The position numbers and the translations under genes are program-made. Of a stretch of 64,000 bases of DNA, positions 11,640 to 24,880 are shown piece after piece; positions within the stretch are counted from its first letter, which is position 1; each line of letters opens with the position of its first letter. Origin of the DNA: Sialis fuliginosa. Lineage: Eukaryota; Arthropoda; Insecta; Megaloptera; Sialidae. The stretch lies in the NCBI GenBank assembly GCA_961205875.1, contig OY540820.1, positions 5,828,001 to 5,892,000 of the forward strand, given 5' to 3'. Under the pieces are notes generated by a model. That model saw only the letters and a program-made list of their open reading frames with translations. It was not told where the DNA came from and made no database searches.

Positions 11640-12505
11640 TAAATAAACATATTACTAAGAAAGAAAAAAAATACCATAAACCTTTTTGAACTGTTTTTTA
11701 TACCATTTTCATTGTTGCTAAGCAAATTTCTTAAATCTTGACATACTTCTTCTACTGGATTTTTGACCTTTCTAACGTCAAGGTTAACATTTAATGTAAC
11801 ATATTATTTTTGCAGTATTTTTTGCCACTTCCGAAGAAATATGTACACCATATGTTATAATTTTTAATAATCATTTTTAAATGATATTAATTTATATTTC
11901 CTTGCACTAGGTGATTGGAAAATCACGTAATTTTCTGAACTAAAAGAAAGGGAACCCCGAAAAGACACAAATTCAAATTTGTTTACTTTGAGGTAGGGGG
12001 TCATGGCAATATAGGCGTCACAACATTTTCTTTATTCTCTTAATTGTATGGATTGTTGTTACTTTTGTATTTTTATTTATTATAATTAATAGGGGGCGGG
12101 GTGCAACCTTCAATTGCCCTCGGCATACTAATGTGTGCATAGCAAGATGCAAATTCTACAGTTCAGCGAAGAGACTTGATATGATAGTACGTCAGATTAA
12201 ATGTGTTACAGACTATCTGAAATATTGATAAATAATTTATATATCTAAATAAAATATTGATAAAAACGGCATGAATTTTAATTTTGACATTTGACTTTAG
12301 TGGTTCTTGATTTTGGCTAGTTTTTGTGGATAAAAGTGAGAGGTTTTGAGTTATTTGAAAGTTAGTGTGTGTTTTTTACAACTTGGATTTTTTATTACAA
12401 AAAGGTGATTGATTGTATCTATTTTTACCTTTTTCTTATAAGGCGTAAAATCTTACGAATCCTTAAGTGGTAGAAAGGAGGGATAGGGGTGTGTTAGGTA
12501 AAACA
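11640..12505. other. AT-rich non-coding, nothing recognised
   Basis: No coding frame of interest, no RNA gene and no clear element boundary was seen. Confidence 0.45.
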
Positions 12506-12616
12506 CATTGGCGTAAGCAGCGAGGGGGCAGTTGATTATTTTTATTTATTTATGAAATGTATTTATAATATATATATTTTGCCCCCTCCCCTAAAAAAAT
12601 TCTGGTTACGCTTCTA
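12506..12616. mobile_element. Short MITE with CATTGGCGTAAGCAG ends
   Basis: Both ends are imperfect inverted copies (CATTGGCGTAAGCAG versus the inverse of TAGAAGCGTAACCAG) of the CAGTGGCGTAACCAG termini found at 20,581 and 23,311. Subterminal G-rich and C-rich tracts oppose each other. The interior is AT-rich and non-coding. Confidence 0.5.
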
Positions 12617-13764
12617 TTATACTGTACCTACAATTTACATATCTTTTAGAAGCTTGGCTGACTGCACATTCTAATTATTGTTTGTTTTTTTATATACCTT
12701 TTTTATAACATTAGTCATAATTCATAATTATCATTTTGGTAAATCTTAATATTATCAGGTAAAATTCTTTTATAACAAAATAAAAATACGCCTATATTGC
12801 AATATTTCAAAGTTCAATTATAAAATTGATTAAAAAATATTCCAGGTTAACAGTAACTATAAGATTTTATAAATTATATAAATGAAAATAACGTTGGCGA
12901 AGCCGCCGTAGTTGCTTGTATAATTATACCGTTTTCTCCATTTTTTTTTCAGTGGTATTATATAAAATACAGAACAGGTACATTTGTAATATTCATTACA
13001 GTAGAATCACGTTTTCAATTTTCTTTTGTCTTGAAAGAAATTGTTATTTATTGTAACAATTCATGATTGAAATTCGAGTCTCGACTTAATAAAGATTATT
13101 TATAAAAATAACCTTTTTCAAATATTGCAAAGTGATAATAAGTACATATATTTTATTTATAAAAAAAGTTCTTATCAAGAATTTTTGTATAAATATTGGA
13201 GTTTTTTCATTGAAATTATACTTATTTCAGTAATATTACGAAAGATAAGAAAATTACGTACGTTGGTACATAGTACAGAATTTATTTATATATGTAGTAA
13301 TATGCAGGTTGCAGAGAGGGGCAAATTGGACCCCCTCCACTTGAAAATTATTAAATCGATGCAATATTGTAATTAATAAAAAATTAAAGTTTTTCCTCCC
13401 CAACTTCCCTGGAAAATTAGATAACTGAAAAAGGTTAAAACTGTAACTACTTTAATGCATGAAATTTATTCAGTTTAAAATTCATTGTAGATGGGTAGAG
13501 TGGGGAAAAATCGTATATTTCAGGAATTACAATTTTATTTATTTTTTATACTCGCTCATAAGGGAAACTAATGAATTAGTCATTTCAGTTTTTAAATATT
13601 TGAGATATAAGTGATTTTTTTTTGTCTTTTAATTACGTAAAGCTAAGAGGGGGCAAGGCGGGGTACGTCAATCCTTACGAATAAGGAACGGGGTCCCCCA
13701 ACTATATTTTACATAGTTTCTTGAATATTTCTTTATTATCGATAATATAGGTAGTTATTAGATA
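12617..13764. other. AT-rich non-coding
   Basis: No gene is supported. The 83-codon frame at 13,125-13,376 is AT-rich with no motif. Confidence 0.4.
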
Positions 13765-14605
13765 ACTAGCTGGGCCCGCGCGGCTTCGCTCGCTTGGACT
13801 ACGGAATTATTGAAAAATATAGTTGAATTAAGGTACAAACACGATTAATTATTATCGTAATAATAACTAATCAAAACCTAACGTACCTAAAAAAAAACAA
13901 ATCAGAACAAAAATTACAAATAATTTTTGTTCTGTTTAAATTTAAAAGTTAATAATTGAAAACAAAATAAACAACTGCCGGCCGAGCGAAGAATCTTCCC
14001 TCTCCCCACGACTACGACACTTTATCATAGTTTGCGCGAATTGCCGCGAATAATATGTTATTGTATGTATATTTCACGTTATTTCCTAAACCAAAAGACC
14101 AAATTGGATTCTGTAAAGGGCAAATTATATCTACATTAAGTACTTATAACGATGAAATAATTTATTTCGATAAGGATTAATGTTTTGCAGGTCATAAGTC
14201 CACGTAAACAAAACCCAAATATTTTAAATTTTCTTTGTAAAATAAAAGCAGTCATTGTGGCTTAAATATAAAAGTTAGACATATAGTGTCGCTGACTTTA
14301 TTGTAGATCTTTTGATTCTACACAATTCTTTAATACATTATTTTGTTCAATATTGAACGGTTTAGTATTGCAAAATAGCACACCGACGGTAAATTTTTTT
14401 CCGACTTGATTTACTATTATCGTCACTGCTTAGTTGTTATGTTACCTAATGTAACAAAATATAGCCTATAACCTGGCCAGAGAATGTACCTATGAATTAA
14501 AAAAGAAACCACGTAAATCGGATAAGTGGTTCTCGAGTGAGAAGCGCACTAACGGACAGACAGACACAGAGAGACGTTGAGCTTTATATATATTAAGAAT
14601 GGACA
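13765..14605 (+). repeat. Retroposon-derived repeat with 'cgcggcttcgctcgc' head
   Basis: It begins 'ctagctgggcccgcgcgg' and finishes in a 'cggataagtggttctcgag..gacagacagacacagagag..atatattaagaat' tail. This is the head and tail arrangement of the family also seen at 3,648. A diverged non-coding body lies between. A third head is at about 60,860. Confidence 0.5.
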
Positions 14606-15479
14606 TATTTTTAAAAATATTTTATTTGCTCTTAAAATTACAAAGAAAAGATAGTTTCAGGTTTAATTGTGTTCATAGACGATCCCTTTTTTATTTAAAA
14701 ATTTTAATTTATACATAGTATTTAAATCTAAGCCCTAACGCATGGTTGTAGTTATATATTTCTTTGTGTGGACTGTGGTTCTTTCGCCGGACAGGTTCAT
14801 GTAATTAGAACGCGAAAGTCTGACACGCTAGCCTTGGCTTTTGGCCAGCGCACAGCTGATACTCACGTTGTTATGCTGAGCTGACGCTCTTAACTCGTTA
14901 CAAGTAATAAATGTATTCTATCTACCGTGTGGATTAGTACAACAGCAGCATGCGTTCGTTTGTAGGGGAAATGCACGAAAATTTTCTTAAAGTAACCCCT
15001 AATACCTTTTATAGTATGATTTCACATTTATTTAAAAACTTTTTCTATTTATTTTATTTTAGCAAAAACAAAAAAAAGTACGAAATGTTAAAAAAAAATC
15101 TAAAATAATTCTCCAAGTTTCATTAGACCAAAAAAAACATTTTTTGTATCTTATACTTTTTTTCTAAAGTTTATGGTTTCTGAGTGAAAAATTCTTGAAA
15201 ATTCAAAATCTCGAATTATTTTGTTAGATACCTTGAAAAGCTTAGATTGTTCAAAAAAAAATTTTCAATGAAAGATTCGTCTTTTTTCACGTAAAATAAG
15301 ATTACTGAATAAAAACTATAGGTTCCTATTTAAAAAAATGATGTTGACCTTCAAATATTCTTGAAGGCCACGTTAAAATAACAAATAAATATTACTATTC
15401 GATTACCCTCTTACAACTAAACATTTTTTGGTTGAAATATTTTTTTCAAATATGCGATGGTTCTGAGATAATCAACTGT
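14606..15479. other. AT-rich non-coding with a less AT-rich patch
   Basis: A patch of about 200 bases near 14,740-14,930 is richer in GC but has no open frame or RNA fold I recognise. The rest is low-complexity AT. Confidence 0.35.
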
Positions 15480-16075
15480 AACACTTTAAATGCCCCACCC
15501 TGTATAGGAAAATTAATTTTTCAAGTTTGAAATTAATATCAGATAGATAGGTCTCCCAAAATGCAACAAAAAATGTCTTAGAACCTTTCGATTTTAACTC
15601 TTCAGTCACGATACATTTTCATTTAAATATCGTTATCAGAGCGCCCCTCCTCTATTTTCTAAACTATCGATATAAAACATCTGAAAAAAATCAAGGATGT
15701 AGCTTTTTTAAAGAAAATTATAACGAACACTGTTTATATTTTTTTGGACCCCTCCCATAGACTGAAAAGTTTACTCACATTTTTTGTCACTTACCCTATT
15801 GAGTGGAGTGTTTTTAGATAGCTTTCCTAAAATGCAACAAAAAATGTTATATAACCTTTTGATTTTAACCCTTTTGCTTTTAAATATCGTTATCAGACCT
15901 CCCCCTCTTTTAATTTCTAAACTAGTTATCAATTCAAAAATCTGAAAAAATTCTAGAATGTAGCTTTTAATTAGTACTTTCAATGGAACTTAAAAAAAAT
16001 AACTCTTTTTTATAAATCGTAGTGAGAATGACTGAACCCTATCATGTGCGTGCCCAACAAACAGTTGGCTATTTT
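15480..16075 (-). repeat. Dispersed retroposon-like repeat, two overlapping partial copies
   Basis: Two diverged copies of a segment ('aaaatgcaacaaaaaatgt..atatcgttatcaga') lie head to tail at about 15,550 and 15,830. They match, in reverse, the repeat at 63,210-63,620. The far end ('catgtgcgtgcccaacaaac') is the inverse of the 'gttgggcacgcacatg' head there. Confidence 0.6.
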
Positions 16076-16609
16076 ATTTTAAAATAAAAAGTACTTTTAT
16101 AATAAAAAAAAACTATCGAATGGATTACTTAAAATAAATATATAGTTCAAAGATTAATAAGAAAATGATTATCTTGTACTTAAAAACTTAAATGTACTTA
16201 TTAATATAATAAAATATAATCTTTTTATGTTTTATTAACCTATGAAGATAAGTAATATCTGATTTAAAATAATTAGTATGAACTATATAGTAAAATATAT
16301 CAGTACAATGAATTTATCTATTTTATCATTTTTAATATGTTTTGTATCAAATATCAAAGCTCTTGCCTTGATAATGATAGGTAAATGTACTTATTATTGA
16401 TATTAAATAGAGGTCATATAGTAGTCTATAGGTATTTAATATAGTATAAATATTTGTTATCATATAATATATAAACTAAAATATGTCTATTACATCCAAA
16501 TAATGATATTAAATTAATATTAAGTAAATCATTAGTATTTAATATATAGGTGTCCCGTAAGTCAGAATCTATAAGGAAAAATAATAGTATTTAAAGATTA
16601 AATAAATGA
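16076..16609. other. AT-rich non-coding
   Basis: Very AT-rich; nothing recognised. Confidence 0.4.
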
Positions 16610-16617
16610 CCTTAAAT

Positions 16618-17556
16618 CATTGGTTCCCAAACTGCGGTCCTCGGCTCCCTTGGTGGTATTGGGGAAATCAAAGGAAGCCCTGGTGGCTCTGGGTGTAGTT
16701 GGGTAGTCCCGGAAGGACAATAGGGGGCCTTTTTAATATTATAAAATGTTATAAATCCTTTTATTCCACAATGTACGTTTCTGATTTGTTTCATTGTTTG
16801 ATTCATGAAAGTGACACTTCGTACTTCATAAAGTACCACAAGTACCAAAACATAACCAAAAAAATTATACCGGGTGAAACTTTATCTGAATATCAAAACT
16901 ACCTGTTATTTGTAGTTTTTGGTGTTTTTTTGCCGTTTTTAATTATCGTTTTAAAAATAAATATTAGGTGTACCACAAAATCAGTTTCGCTTTGTCTGGC
17001 AAACTTGAATAACATGTATTGAATTATCTCATAAATCCGGCATTTCAACAGTAGATTTCCATTCTTCATTTATTACGATCAGCCTATCCAAAATGTTAGT
17101 TTTTTAACAACAATTCATTAAAAAACGCGATTTCTTATTGGTACCCCTAATTATAATTTTATGATTTTATATATTACTAGTATCGCCTATGGTCGAAATT
17201 CAACCAAAATTTTTTAACGGCAACATAAACACATGAGAGAAGAAATCATGTGTGTATGTTAACTTGATTTTATCTGTCTTAACAGCAACATATAAACATG
17301 ATTTTTTTTGCACATCTATGGCACAGTACCTTTTGAATGACATAAGTCTCATTTGCCTACTTTTATAATAAATACTAAAAAAACGTACGACAATTGTATA
17401 TTATTATTATATAACACTATATATATAGATATATACAATGTACAAAATGAACATATATGAAAAAATGTTCACTAAAAATGTAAATTATCAGGGGAGCCTT
17501 GTGATTTTTTATAGCTGAAAAGGGGGTAGTAGGTCAAATAAGTTTGGGAACCTATG
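16618..17556. mobile_element. 939-bp non-autonomous hAT element with intact 8-bp target duplication
   Basis: Terminal inverted repeats are CATTGGTTCCCAAACT at the left and the inverse of CATAGGTTCCCAAACTT at the right. The exact 8-bp duplication ccttaaat flanks both ends (16610-16617 and 17557-17564), diagnostic of the hAT superfamily. The interior contains a 107-codon frame (16,699-17,022, +) with no transposase motif I can recognise. The element is probably a deletion derivative or MITE. Confidence 0.85.
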
Positions 17557-17564
17557 CCTTAAAT

Positions 17565-18689
17565 AGAAATCAGCAGTGGTGACTTGTGTACACCATACAA
17601 AAGCATAGCATTTACATTATTAACTATCATAACGATTTGACAGCTTGCAGATAGCGTTAGCTTATATATATAGCATTTGCTTCAGAGAAAAGTACATATT
17701 TATTATACAGCACATTAATCACTTAAATCAACTTTGGCAATCTGTATGTGCTTGTTTTAAAGGTGTTTCGGTGTAGCTATAGTTCTATGAAAGTTTCATG
17801 TGCTTATTAATATTCTAGGAATTGTCTAGTTTAGAGCAGTAACTGAAACATATATTTTTGCTAAGACAATTTGTAAAAAGTGTGAATTGATTATCAATGG
17901 ACATGAATATATTATATTTAATCTGTATTCTTTAAGGTGTTTTATTTAAATCGTTATCGTAATGTTGAACGTGATTAGATTTTAAAAGAATATACTTTTA
18001 ATAAACGTATCAGAATTTCATAGAACATTGAAAGATTAAATTTAAATGGCAATATAGTATAAAGTAAAAATACTCACATAGAAAAGTATATCTATAAATA
18101 TATGTCACAAAATAACGCAACTAAATAACTTGGGGGGGGGGTGAAAGGAGCTACATGTATTATATTATATAACAAACGATTACAAATAAATTGACTGCAA
18201 AAGTATGGTAAAACAAGTAAATAATAACCATGTTTATTATTGTATATCCCCCCCCCCCCTCATTTTGTTTTTCTTACGTAATTGTGAGTGCTGAAAATTA
18301 ATTTGATAATAAAAAAGCACGTTGGCCCCCAAAATTGTTTGCTATTGTCAAAAAATTTACAAACAAAAAGAGAGACATAATGAATTTTTTAAATCTATGA
18401 CTTTGTAGAGCAGACATTTCTCTTCAAATTTGTATTTTTAATACCGCTGTATGAACATTTTTGACCAAGTTATTTGCGATCAAAGAAAAAACTACACTTC
18501 TATCTTTGAACGTCTGTAACTAGGAAATAAATGATCATAAAAAATTCCAAGGGCAGATTTGGAAAGTTGAAAGTGTTTTCTTCATAACTCGGTAAAAAAC
18601 GGTCGTACAGCGATAAAAAAATAGGAGAAAAGTTTGATCTATAAAAGACATTCATTATGCTGTGTTTAGACTGAAAAAAACAAGACGTA
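17565..18689. other. AT-rich non-coding with G10 and C12 runs
   Basis: No gene. Homopolymers are at 18,132-18,141 (G) and 18,248-18,259 (C). Confidence 0.4.
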
Positions 18690-18905
18690 TCCGGTTGAAA
18701 GAATGTTTTCAAAAATAGGACGTTTTCTTCCCAGCCAAAAATTAATCTTAAATATAAAATATCACCCTTCTATGATTTGTCGTATTTGAGTTACAGCGCT
18801 TACAGACAGACAGACAGACCGACAGACGGACACACAGACATCATGGCGAAAATAGTCAGAATGGATTCAGGGAAGGTCAAAATAGATAATTCCGTCAAAA
18901 TCCGT
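18690..18905 (+). repeat. Repeat R2, 3' fragment
   Basis: Matches the 'ccggttgaaagaatgttttc..cgcttacagacagacagac' end of the 9,940 copy in the same orientation, with a short (CAGA)n tract. Confidence 0.65.
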
Positions 18906-20580
18906 GTCTTTTTGACAAAAGTGCATTTTTAAATACGATGTGTTTTCAAACACCGTTTTGTTTTCTTTGGTCTAAACACGGCATTAGATTTGGTCAAAAA
19001 AATTATCACGACTCGTGTATTTTTTGCAATTTTGTGACTTTACGACAACTTAACAAAAATATTCCGGTTGTAAGGTTTTTTTGGGGGCCTGTGTAATTGG
19101 TAATGCGAGATTTTATAAATGAAATTGATATCGTCTCGTTTTATTATTAACTCTAATTCTCCCTTTTGAATTACGTTATTTTCTTTGTAGATATACTGAC
19201 AATATATAAATAAAAATACTCCGCCGGGTAAATGAACATTTTGTTCTGATTTTCTGATCTAATAAAACAAACAAACATGATTTTATTTATAAAAATGAAT
19301 ATCGGTCAACTTTGTTTATTTTCCCATGAATATATGCATATTTGTTTTTCTAATTCTGACATATGTGTTAAATGTGAATATACTCCATTGTGTGTGGACA
19401 TTTTCTGCACAATGGATTTATTTATTTATTTATTTATTTTAAATATATTTTATAAACAAAAAAAATAATTAACGGCCCCTTGCTGCTTACACTACTGCAG
19501 GGGGGAGCAGGCCAACCTTCCCTCCCCCTACCCCGCTATTGTTTCTGTAATGGTACAGATGGCAAGGACAATTACTCATCTTTTTTCACTAGGCATTAGA
19601 ATTGTTTAATAATTTATAAATACGGTAGTAATTTTTCAAGGATAATAAAACCATTATTTTAAATTAATTAAATGTCAATTAGAAAGGAATGTAATATACA
19701 GGAGAGGTGGGGGGGGGGGGTATGAGTGACATGTTGGATCTCGCAATTAATAATTTTAAGCGTGTACTATAAAAAAGTTGTAGAAAGATTTTTTTAAGAT
19801 AAAAAAATGTTTTGTTTAAAAAGTAAAGTTCGTAAAAGGACACTCCGTAAAAAATAATTAAATTCTACATTAATTGTAGGAGTAGAATATTGTTAAAGGT
19901 ACTACCTTATCAGTATGCAAAAATTAATTTAAATGATTTAAAAAAAAAAAAAAAATTTTAAAACTTATTTTTTTTTTAAATTATTTTTATCATTAATCCT
20001 TTATTATTTATTCAAAAATATTATATCACTTTATAGATCTTCTGAAGATGAATTAAATAATAATTTATGTTACATATTTTATCGGAATTACCTTTTATAT
20101 TTTTCAAAAAACATTTTTTAATCTAATCAACCTTCAATGTTTTTTTTTTCAAAAAATTACAACACTGTATATACCTGTGTGGTAACATTCCGACATCTAT
20201 CTGGGGTTGCCCGGATAGTAAAAAAATATAAAGAAAATGTTAAACAGGAATTATATCGGTATAAATAAAAATATACTTAAATAGATAAATATATTCAAAC
20301 TATCACCACAAAAAAATTATTACGAGGAAAGTTGGTAGAAAATTGAAAGTAGGAAACAATGTATAGGAAGTTTGTTTTATAAATTGATATTAACTATCAT
20401 TATTTTATTTATATATACATACATACATACGTGAAATAAATTACAGGAAAAATAAAAATAAATCGGAGTCAAATTAAAGTAACATGGAAATAGCGTGATT
20501 TTATTACAATTTTCACAATGAGTTCATGATTCATGATAAGATACCTATTGTTCTTTTATTTGAATTAAAAAATATATACA
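18906..20580. other. AT-rich non-coding
   Basis: No gene is supported. A G12 run lies at 19,709-19,720. The small frame at 19,277-19,468 has no family resemblance. Confidence 0.4.
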
Positions 20581-20732
20581 CAGTGGCGTAACCAGTGGAG
20601 GTGATGAGGAATGGGGGCCTGCCTCAACACACAGTTGTAACTAACCAGGACCAGATAATATATATTATATGTCAATAGCTCTCTTCAATTATAAATCCCC
20701 CCCCCCACAAAAAAATCATGGTTACGTCACTG
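20581..20732. mobile_element. 152-bp hAT-like MITE, CAGTGGCGTAACCAG ends
   Basis: It starts CAGTGGCGTAACCAG and ends with the inverse CATGGTTACGTCACTG. The flanks tatataca and aatataca match at 7 of 8 positions. A C10 run sits near the right end. Non-coding. Confidence 0.7.
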
Positions 20733-21802
20733 AATATACATCATTATTTCATATTTTAAACATTTTACTTATATTTATACAAGAATTCAGTAGATTTGAT
20801 CATCGAGACTTACGGGACACCTATATTTATATATCATACATTATATGTTAATTTGTTTAATGAAAAATCAATTGTATGTTGAATATATTGTAACTTGAAA
20901 CCTATAATAAATCGTTGCCAGATGATCAGTATCGGTTTTTAAAATTTAAAATAATGATAGTTTGAGAATTATTTCAGTAAGTATTAAATGCGTAGTATTT
21001 TTGGTATAAAAATACTTAGCCTGTCAATGAACTTTTATCTGATGAAAAATAAAGGTAACTTGACAAAATATCGTAATTTGGTGTCAAATACATACTTTTT
21101 ATCAACAAGATAACAAAAAATTACTTAAAAATTATAAACAATACATATGTATAATATTTAAGATACTATCCATATATGTGCGTATATCGAGGTGTTGGAA
21201 AGAAGTGGGGGGGGGGGGGTAATATTTGGATCTTAAATTACTATTTTTGATAATTATGAATTATAGAATTTATTTTTCTGATAACTTATAAAATTATTTA
21301 ATTACATACACAATATAAAAAAAACAACAAAATAAATATGTTGTTATAAGGGTTCTGTTTTATTTTTTATTTTGAGGTACAGAATCCTTAAAAACACCCT
21401 AAGATGATTATATAAATATATTATAATATATGAATAATGACTATATTATATGTATGTATTGACAGAAATACTTATATTATTGTATATGTATTGGTATAAT
21501 TGTCAGTGAAAACGTACATATTTAACAATTTTTTTCATCGGCACGTGTAAGAACAATGTTAATATGAAGAGGTTGATTACAAAATCTTTGTACATTAAGG
21601 CACGTAGCGGGCTTTGTTGTTATTATTTAAATAGAATAATGTTATATTTATATATATACAATTATATTGTTGTGGTTACGAATTTTTTTTAGTACTTACT
21701 TTTTCTTTTAAAAGAATAATAGTGGATTTTTACATTTTATGAAAAAAGATAATTTTTACTTGCGTAAATGTAATATGATATACAGAATGTTTCAGAATAA
21801 AC
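20733..21802. other. AT-rich non-coding
   Basis: Nothing recognised apart from a G13 run at 21,207-21,219. Confidence 0.4.
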
Positions 21803-21982
21803 TCTTGGCACTTTACAGAAACGGTCTACGTCACTGCTTCGACCTTGCAAATCTATTACATGTTAGCTGCGACAAAACGCTGCGCCGTTTCGACGCAGCT
21901 AACATGCCACTTGTATTGAATCACATATAATAGATTTTCAAGGTCGAAGTGGTGACGGAGACCGTTTCTGTAAAGTGCCAAG
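21803..21982. mobile_element. 180-bp foldback element
   Basis: CTTGGCACTTTACAGAAACG at the left is exactly inverted at the right end. The inverse pairing continues through 'acttcgacctt' and 'aatctatta', and an inner hairpin 'ttagctgcg..cgcagctaa' closes the fold. The flanks share only a few bases. The frame across it (21,739-21,930) is an accident of the repeat. Confidence 0.65.
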
Positions 21983-22796
21983 GCTTAAACGGCATGTTTT
22001 TCTGGGTATATTTAGAGCCATCTGTTTTCTAATAGATGAACTACTTAATATATCTAGTGGTTCTTAACTACGCTAAGATTAAAATAAATTGAAAGCCTAT
22101 ACGGTACGGGACACCAATACTTGAGTCGCGACTCGCAATTGACAATTTTTTGGATTTTAATAAAAAATTCAAGTTTTGAAGACAAATTTAATAATCAACT
22201 TTATGTAATAATAGTTTAAAAAAATAGTAAATCATCCACTGACTGCATGACTACAGATAAAGTACATACATATGTACATATACAGACATACATAGATACA
22301 TATGGACTTTTTTCGTTTCATTTATATTATACAAAAATATAATATTAATACGTAAAAAACGTCAATAATAATAAAAAATAAGAATTATCTAGAATAAAAA
22401 AAATGATGTTTGGATATTCCGACTAAATATTTTGATCGTAAATTATCAAAAAAAATATGTTTTATTGTATTTTTTACATTATAAATACAATTACTAAAAA
22501 TGCTAAGATAAGTGATATTTGTTTATTATAGTTTTGTGAGTTGAATTGAGAGGTTCTATTTAAATAAATAAATGTAAGTCATTTTGCATTTTTTTTAAAA
22601 TTTAATATAATGTATGTATGTAACCTTCGATATACGTCCTATAGTTGGGTTCTGAAAAATTTATCGTGTTAATAGAGTCACGTATATAAATATTTAAAAA
22701 AATTTAATGGGCCTAAAAATAACTAACTTTAATTTTTGTATTTTTCAATCGTTATGGCTTCTATAATGTATTAATTTTTCTTATCTATTTTGTATG
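21983..22796. other. AT-rich non-coding with a retroposon head fragment
   Basis: A 'tacgggacacc..gactcgcaattgac' fragment at about 22,100-22,150 matches pieces at about 4,700 and 27,160. Otherwise nothing was recognised. Confidence 0.4.
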
Positions 22797-22856
22797 TTAT
22801 TTAATTTAAAAATAGTCATTACTGGAGTCATATCCAAGACTGGTGTCAGTACCTTA
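22797..22856 (+). repeat. Repeat R1, 3' end only
   Basis: 'cattactggagtcatatcc' followed by 'aagactggtg' matches the distal end of the 8,215 copy. Confidence 0.65.
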
Positions 22857-23310
22857 GATATTTTTTTAAGAAAAACAACGTCATACCCCTTGGTTTTAAA
22901 TCTTTTATTTATTAATTTCTATACCATGTGAGTAAACACACGTACACACTCAGTATTACGTATAAGAAAGTTCCATACATGGCATATACACATTTTTATA
23001 TAAGTATTTAGAATTTTTGTATTTAATATTGTAGATAATTTATTTTAATCTAATGAAAAAATGTTGTTTGTAAGGTATACATTATGTACATATAAATACA
23101 AGTTTAATATGCGTGTAGATGTATATTACATACACATATATTTATAAATAATATATATTATACATATATATACAATGCGCAGAGAAAACGACGCATATTT
23201 TATTGAATGAAAATAAATAAATCAACAAGAATCTCATCTAGTTGTAGAAATCAACAAAACATTTTTTTATATTTAATTTAGAATACAAAAATATAATCTA
23301 CGGACTTTGG

Positions 23311-23440
23311 CAGTGGCGTAACCAGAATCATTTTAGGGGGCGGGGTAAAATAGATATTTCATGTAAAATAAAATAAACCAACTGGTTTTTCGCTGCGGGA
23401 GGGGTGATCCCCTGTCCCTCCGACGCTGGTTACGCTACTG
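23311..23440. mobile_element. 130-bp hAT-like MITE, CAGTGGCGTAACCAG ends
   Basis: The ends are CAGTGGCGTAACCAG and the inverse CTGGTTACGCTACTG. The flanks gactttgg and aactttaa are partly alike. G-rich and C-rich subterminal tracts are present. Non-coding; same family as 20,581. Confidence 0.7.
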
Positions 23441-24649
23441 AACTTTAACTGCTGGTTAAAAGGAAAATAGCAACAATATTATTTTTAAAACAAGTTCTTG
23501 TCTGTTTGGTGCGAGATTAAGTTAATAAAAAAAAAGAAATTCCAGGAAATAATATTTCAGAGGATTTTTTTAATTAAAAAAATGGGTTTTTATAATTTGT
23601 ATATAAGTAAAAATAATTTGTATTACTCAGAACGACCTGGTGTTTTTTAGCCGCACAAATACCTACCTCCCCCGTCCCTCCCACCACTATAATCATAATA
23701 CAAATATTTTTTTTCTTTCTGAGTACCTGTCAACTCAGGTAATAATATATCATATTTAAAATTTACTATAATGTATTGTATATTACTTATAGAAATTAAA
23801 ACCAAGGATCAAATCTATAGGAAAATAATTGAAACCTTAGAAATATTTATATAAATATATAGACTTTAGCTGTACAATTTTTTTTATTCTATGTCGTTTT
23901 TTGTCAGTATTTGTTTCGACTTTACACAAAAACTGTTCTAAAGCCTAAGATCCTAGAATTCGTTTAGGCTGTATAATAATTGATTTAGAACTAGCTCGTA
24001 TTAAGAAAAATTACTTTTATATTTATGTCTAAGCATTGTTACTACGTCATCTTTCATGTTACAAACTATAATTATAATTTCATATTAACATATAATTTTC
24101 AATAACAAATTAATATTTCATTGTAAACATATTTACTCTGATATTATCGTAAACAAATCTATTGAACATTTAAACAAGTATTATTTTCCATTTCAGAAAA
24201 AAAGCCATTCATATGTTTTGAGATAACATTTATAAATTTTTCCATAATTTGTTTAATTCGCAGTATATCACTGTAAATTATTATTGTTGATAGTGATTAT
24301 ATTTTATCAGTAATAGTTTTTAAACCAAATCTGCAAATTTGAAGTGGAAAATTTTATTAATGATTTTATAAGAAATAATTTGTTGACATATATTTATTTT
24401 TAAATTAATTAACTCACGTTCTGGTTTAATTAATACACATAATGACCCAATAAAAAATATTGTAAATGAGTATTTGATAATTAAGAGTACTTATTATGTA
24501 CAAAAATATTCAAAATAATATACGTATTAACCTTGAAATAATCGAGAATAACTAAATAAACTTCTATGATTTTGAATTACAATTACACAACATTTTACTA
24601 ATTATGAATTTAAACTAAATATTTTATATGTATACAAAATAATGAATCA
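23441..24649. other. AT-rich non-coding
   Basis: Nothing recognised. Confidence 0.4.
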
Positions 24650-24880
24650 ATTTTTAACTTGACCATTTTTCTCTAATTCGCACTGTTTCAAAAGTAATTC
24701 GAAAAATTCAAAAATCGAGCCTACAATAAGTAAATATGCGGTTGAAAGATCGTTTTCAAAAATAGGTTTCCTTCCCAGACAAAAATTAATCTTAAATATA
24801 AAATTTCGTCCTTCTACAATTTGTCGTATTTGAGTTACAGTGCTTAGAGACCGACAGACAGATACACAGACAATTAAACA
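24650..24880 (+). repeat. Repeat R2, 3' fragment
   Basis: Matches from 'taacttgaccatttttctct' to the 'gaccgacagacag' tail of the 9,940 copy, same orientation, with a small internal deletion. Confidence 0.65.

Noticed and set aside
21739..21930. 63-codon frame with 'RFDAANMPLVLNHI', considered as a small gene
   Set aside because: It is mostly inside the 180-bp foldback element and ends by chance.
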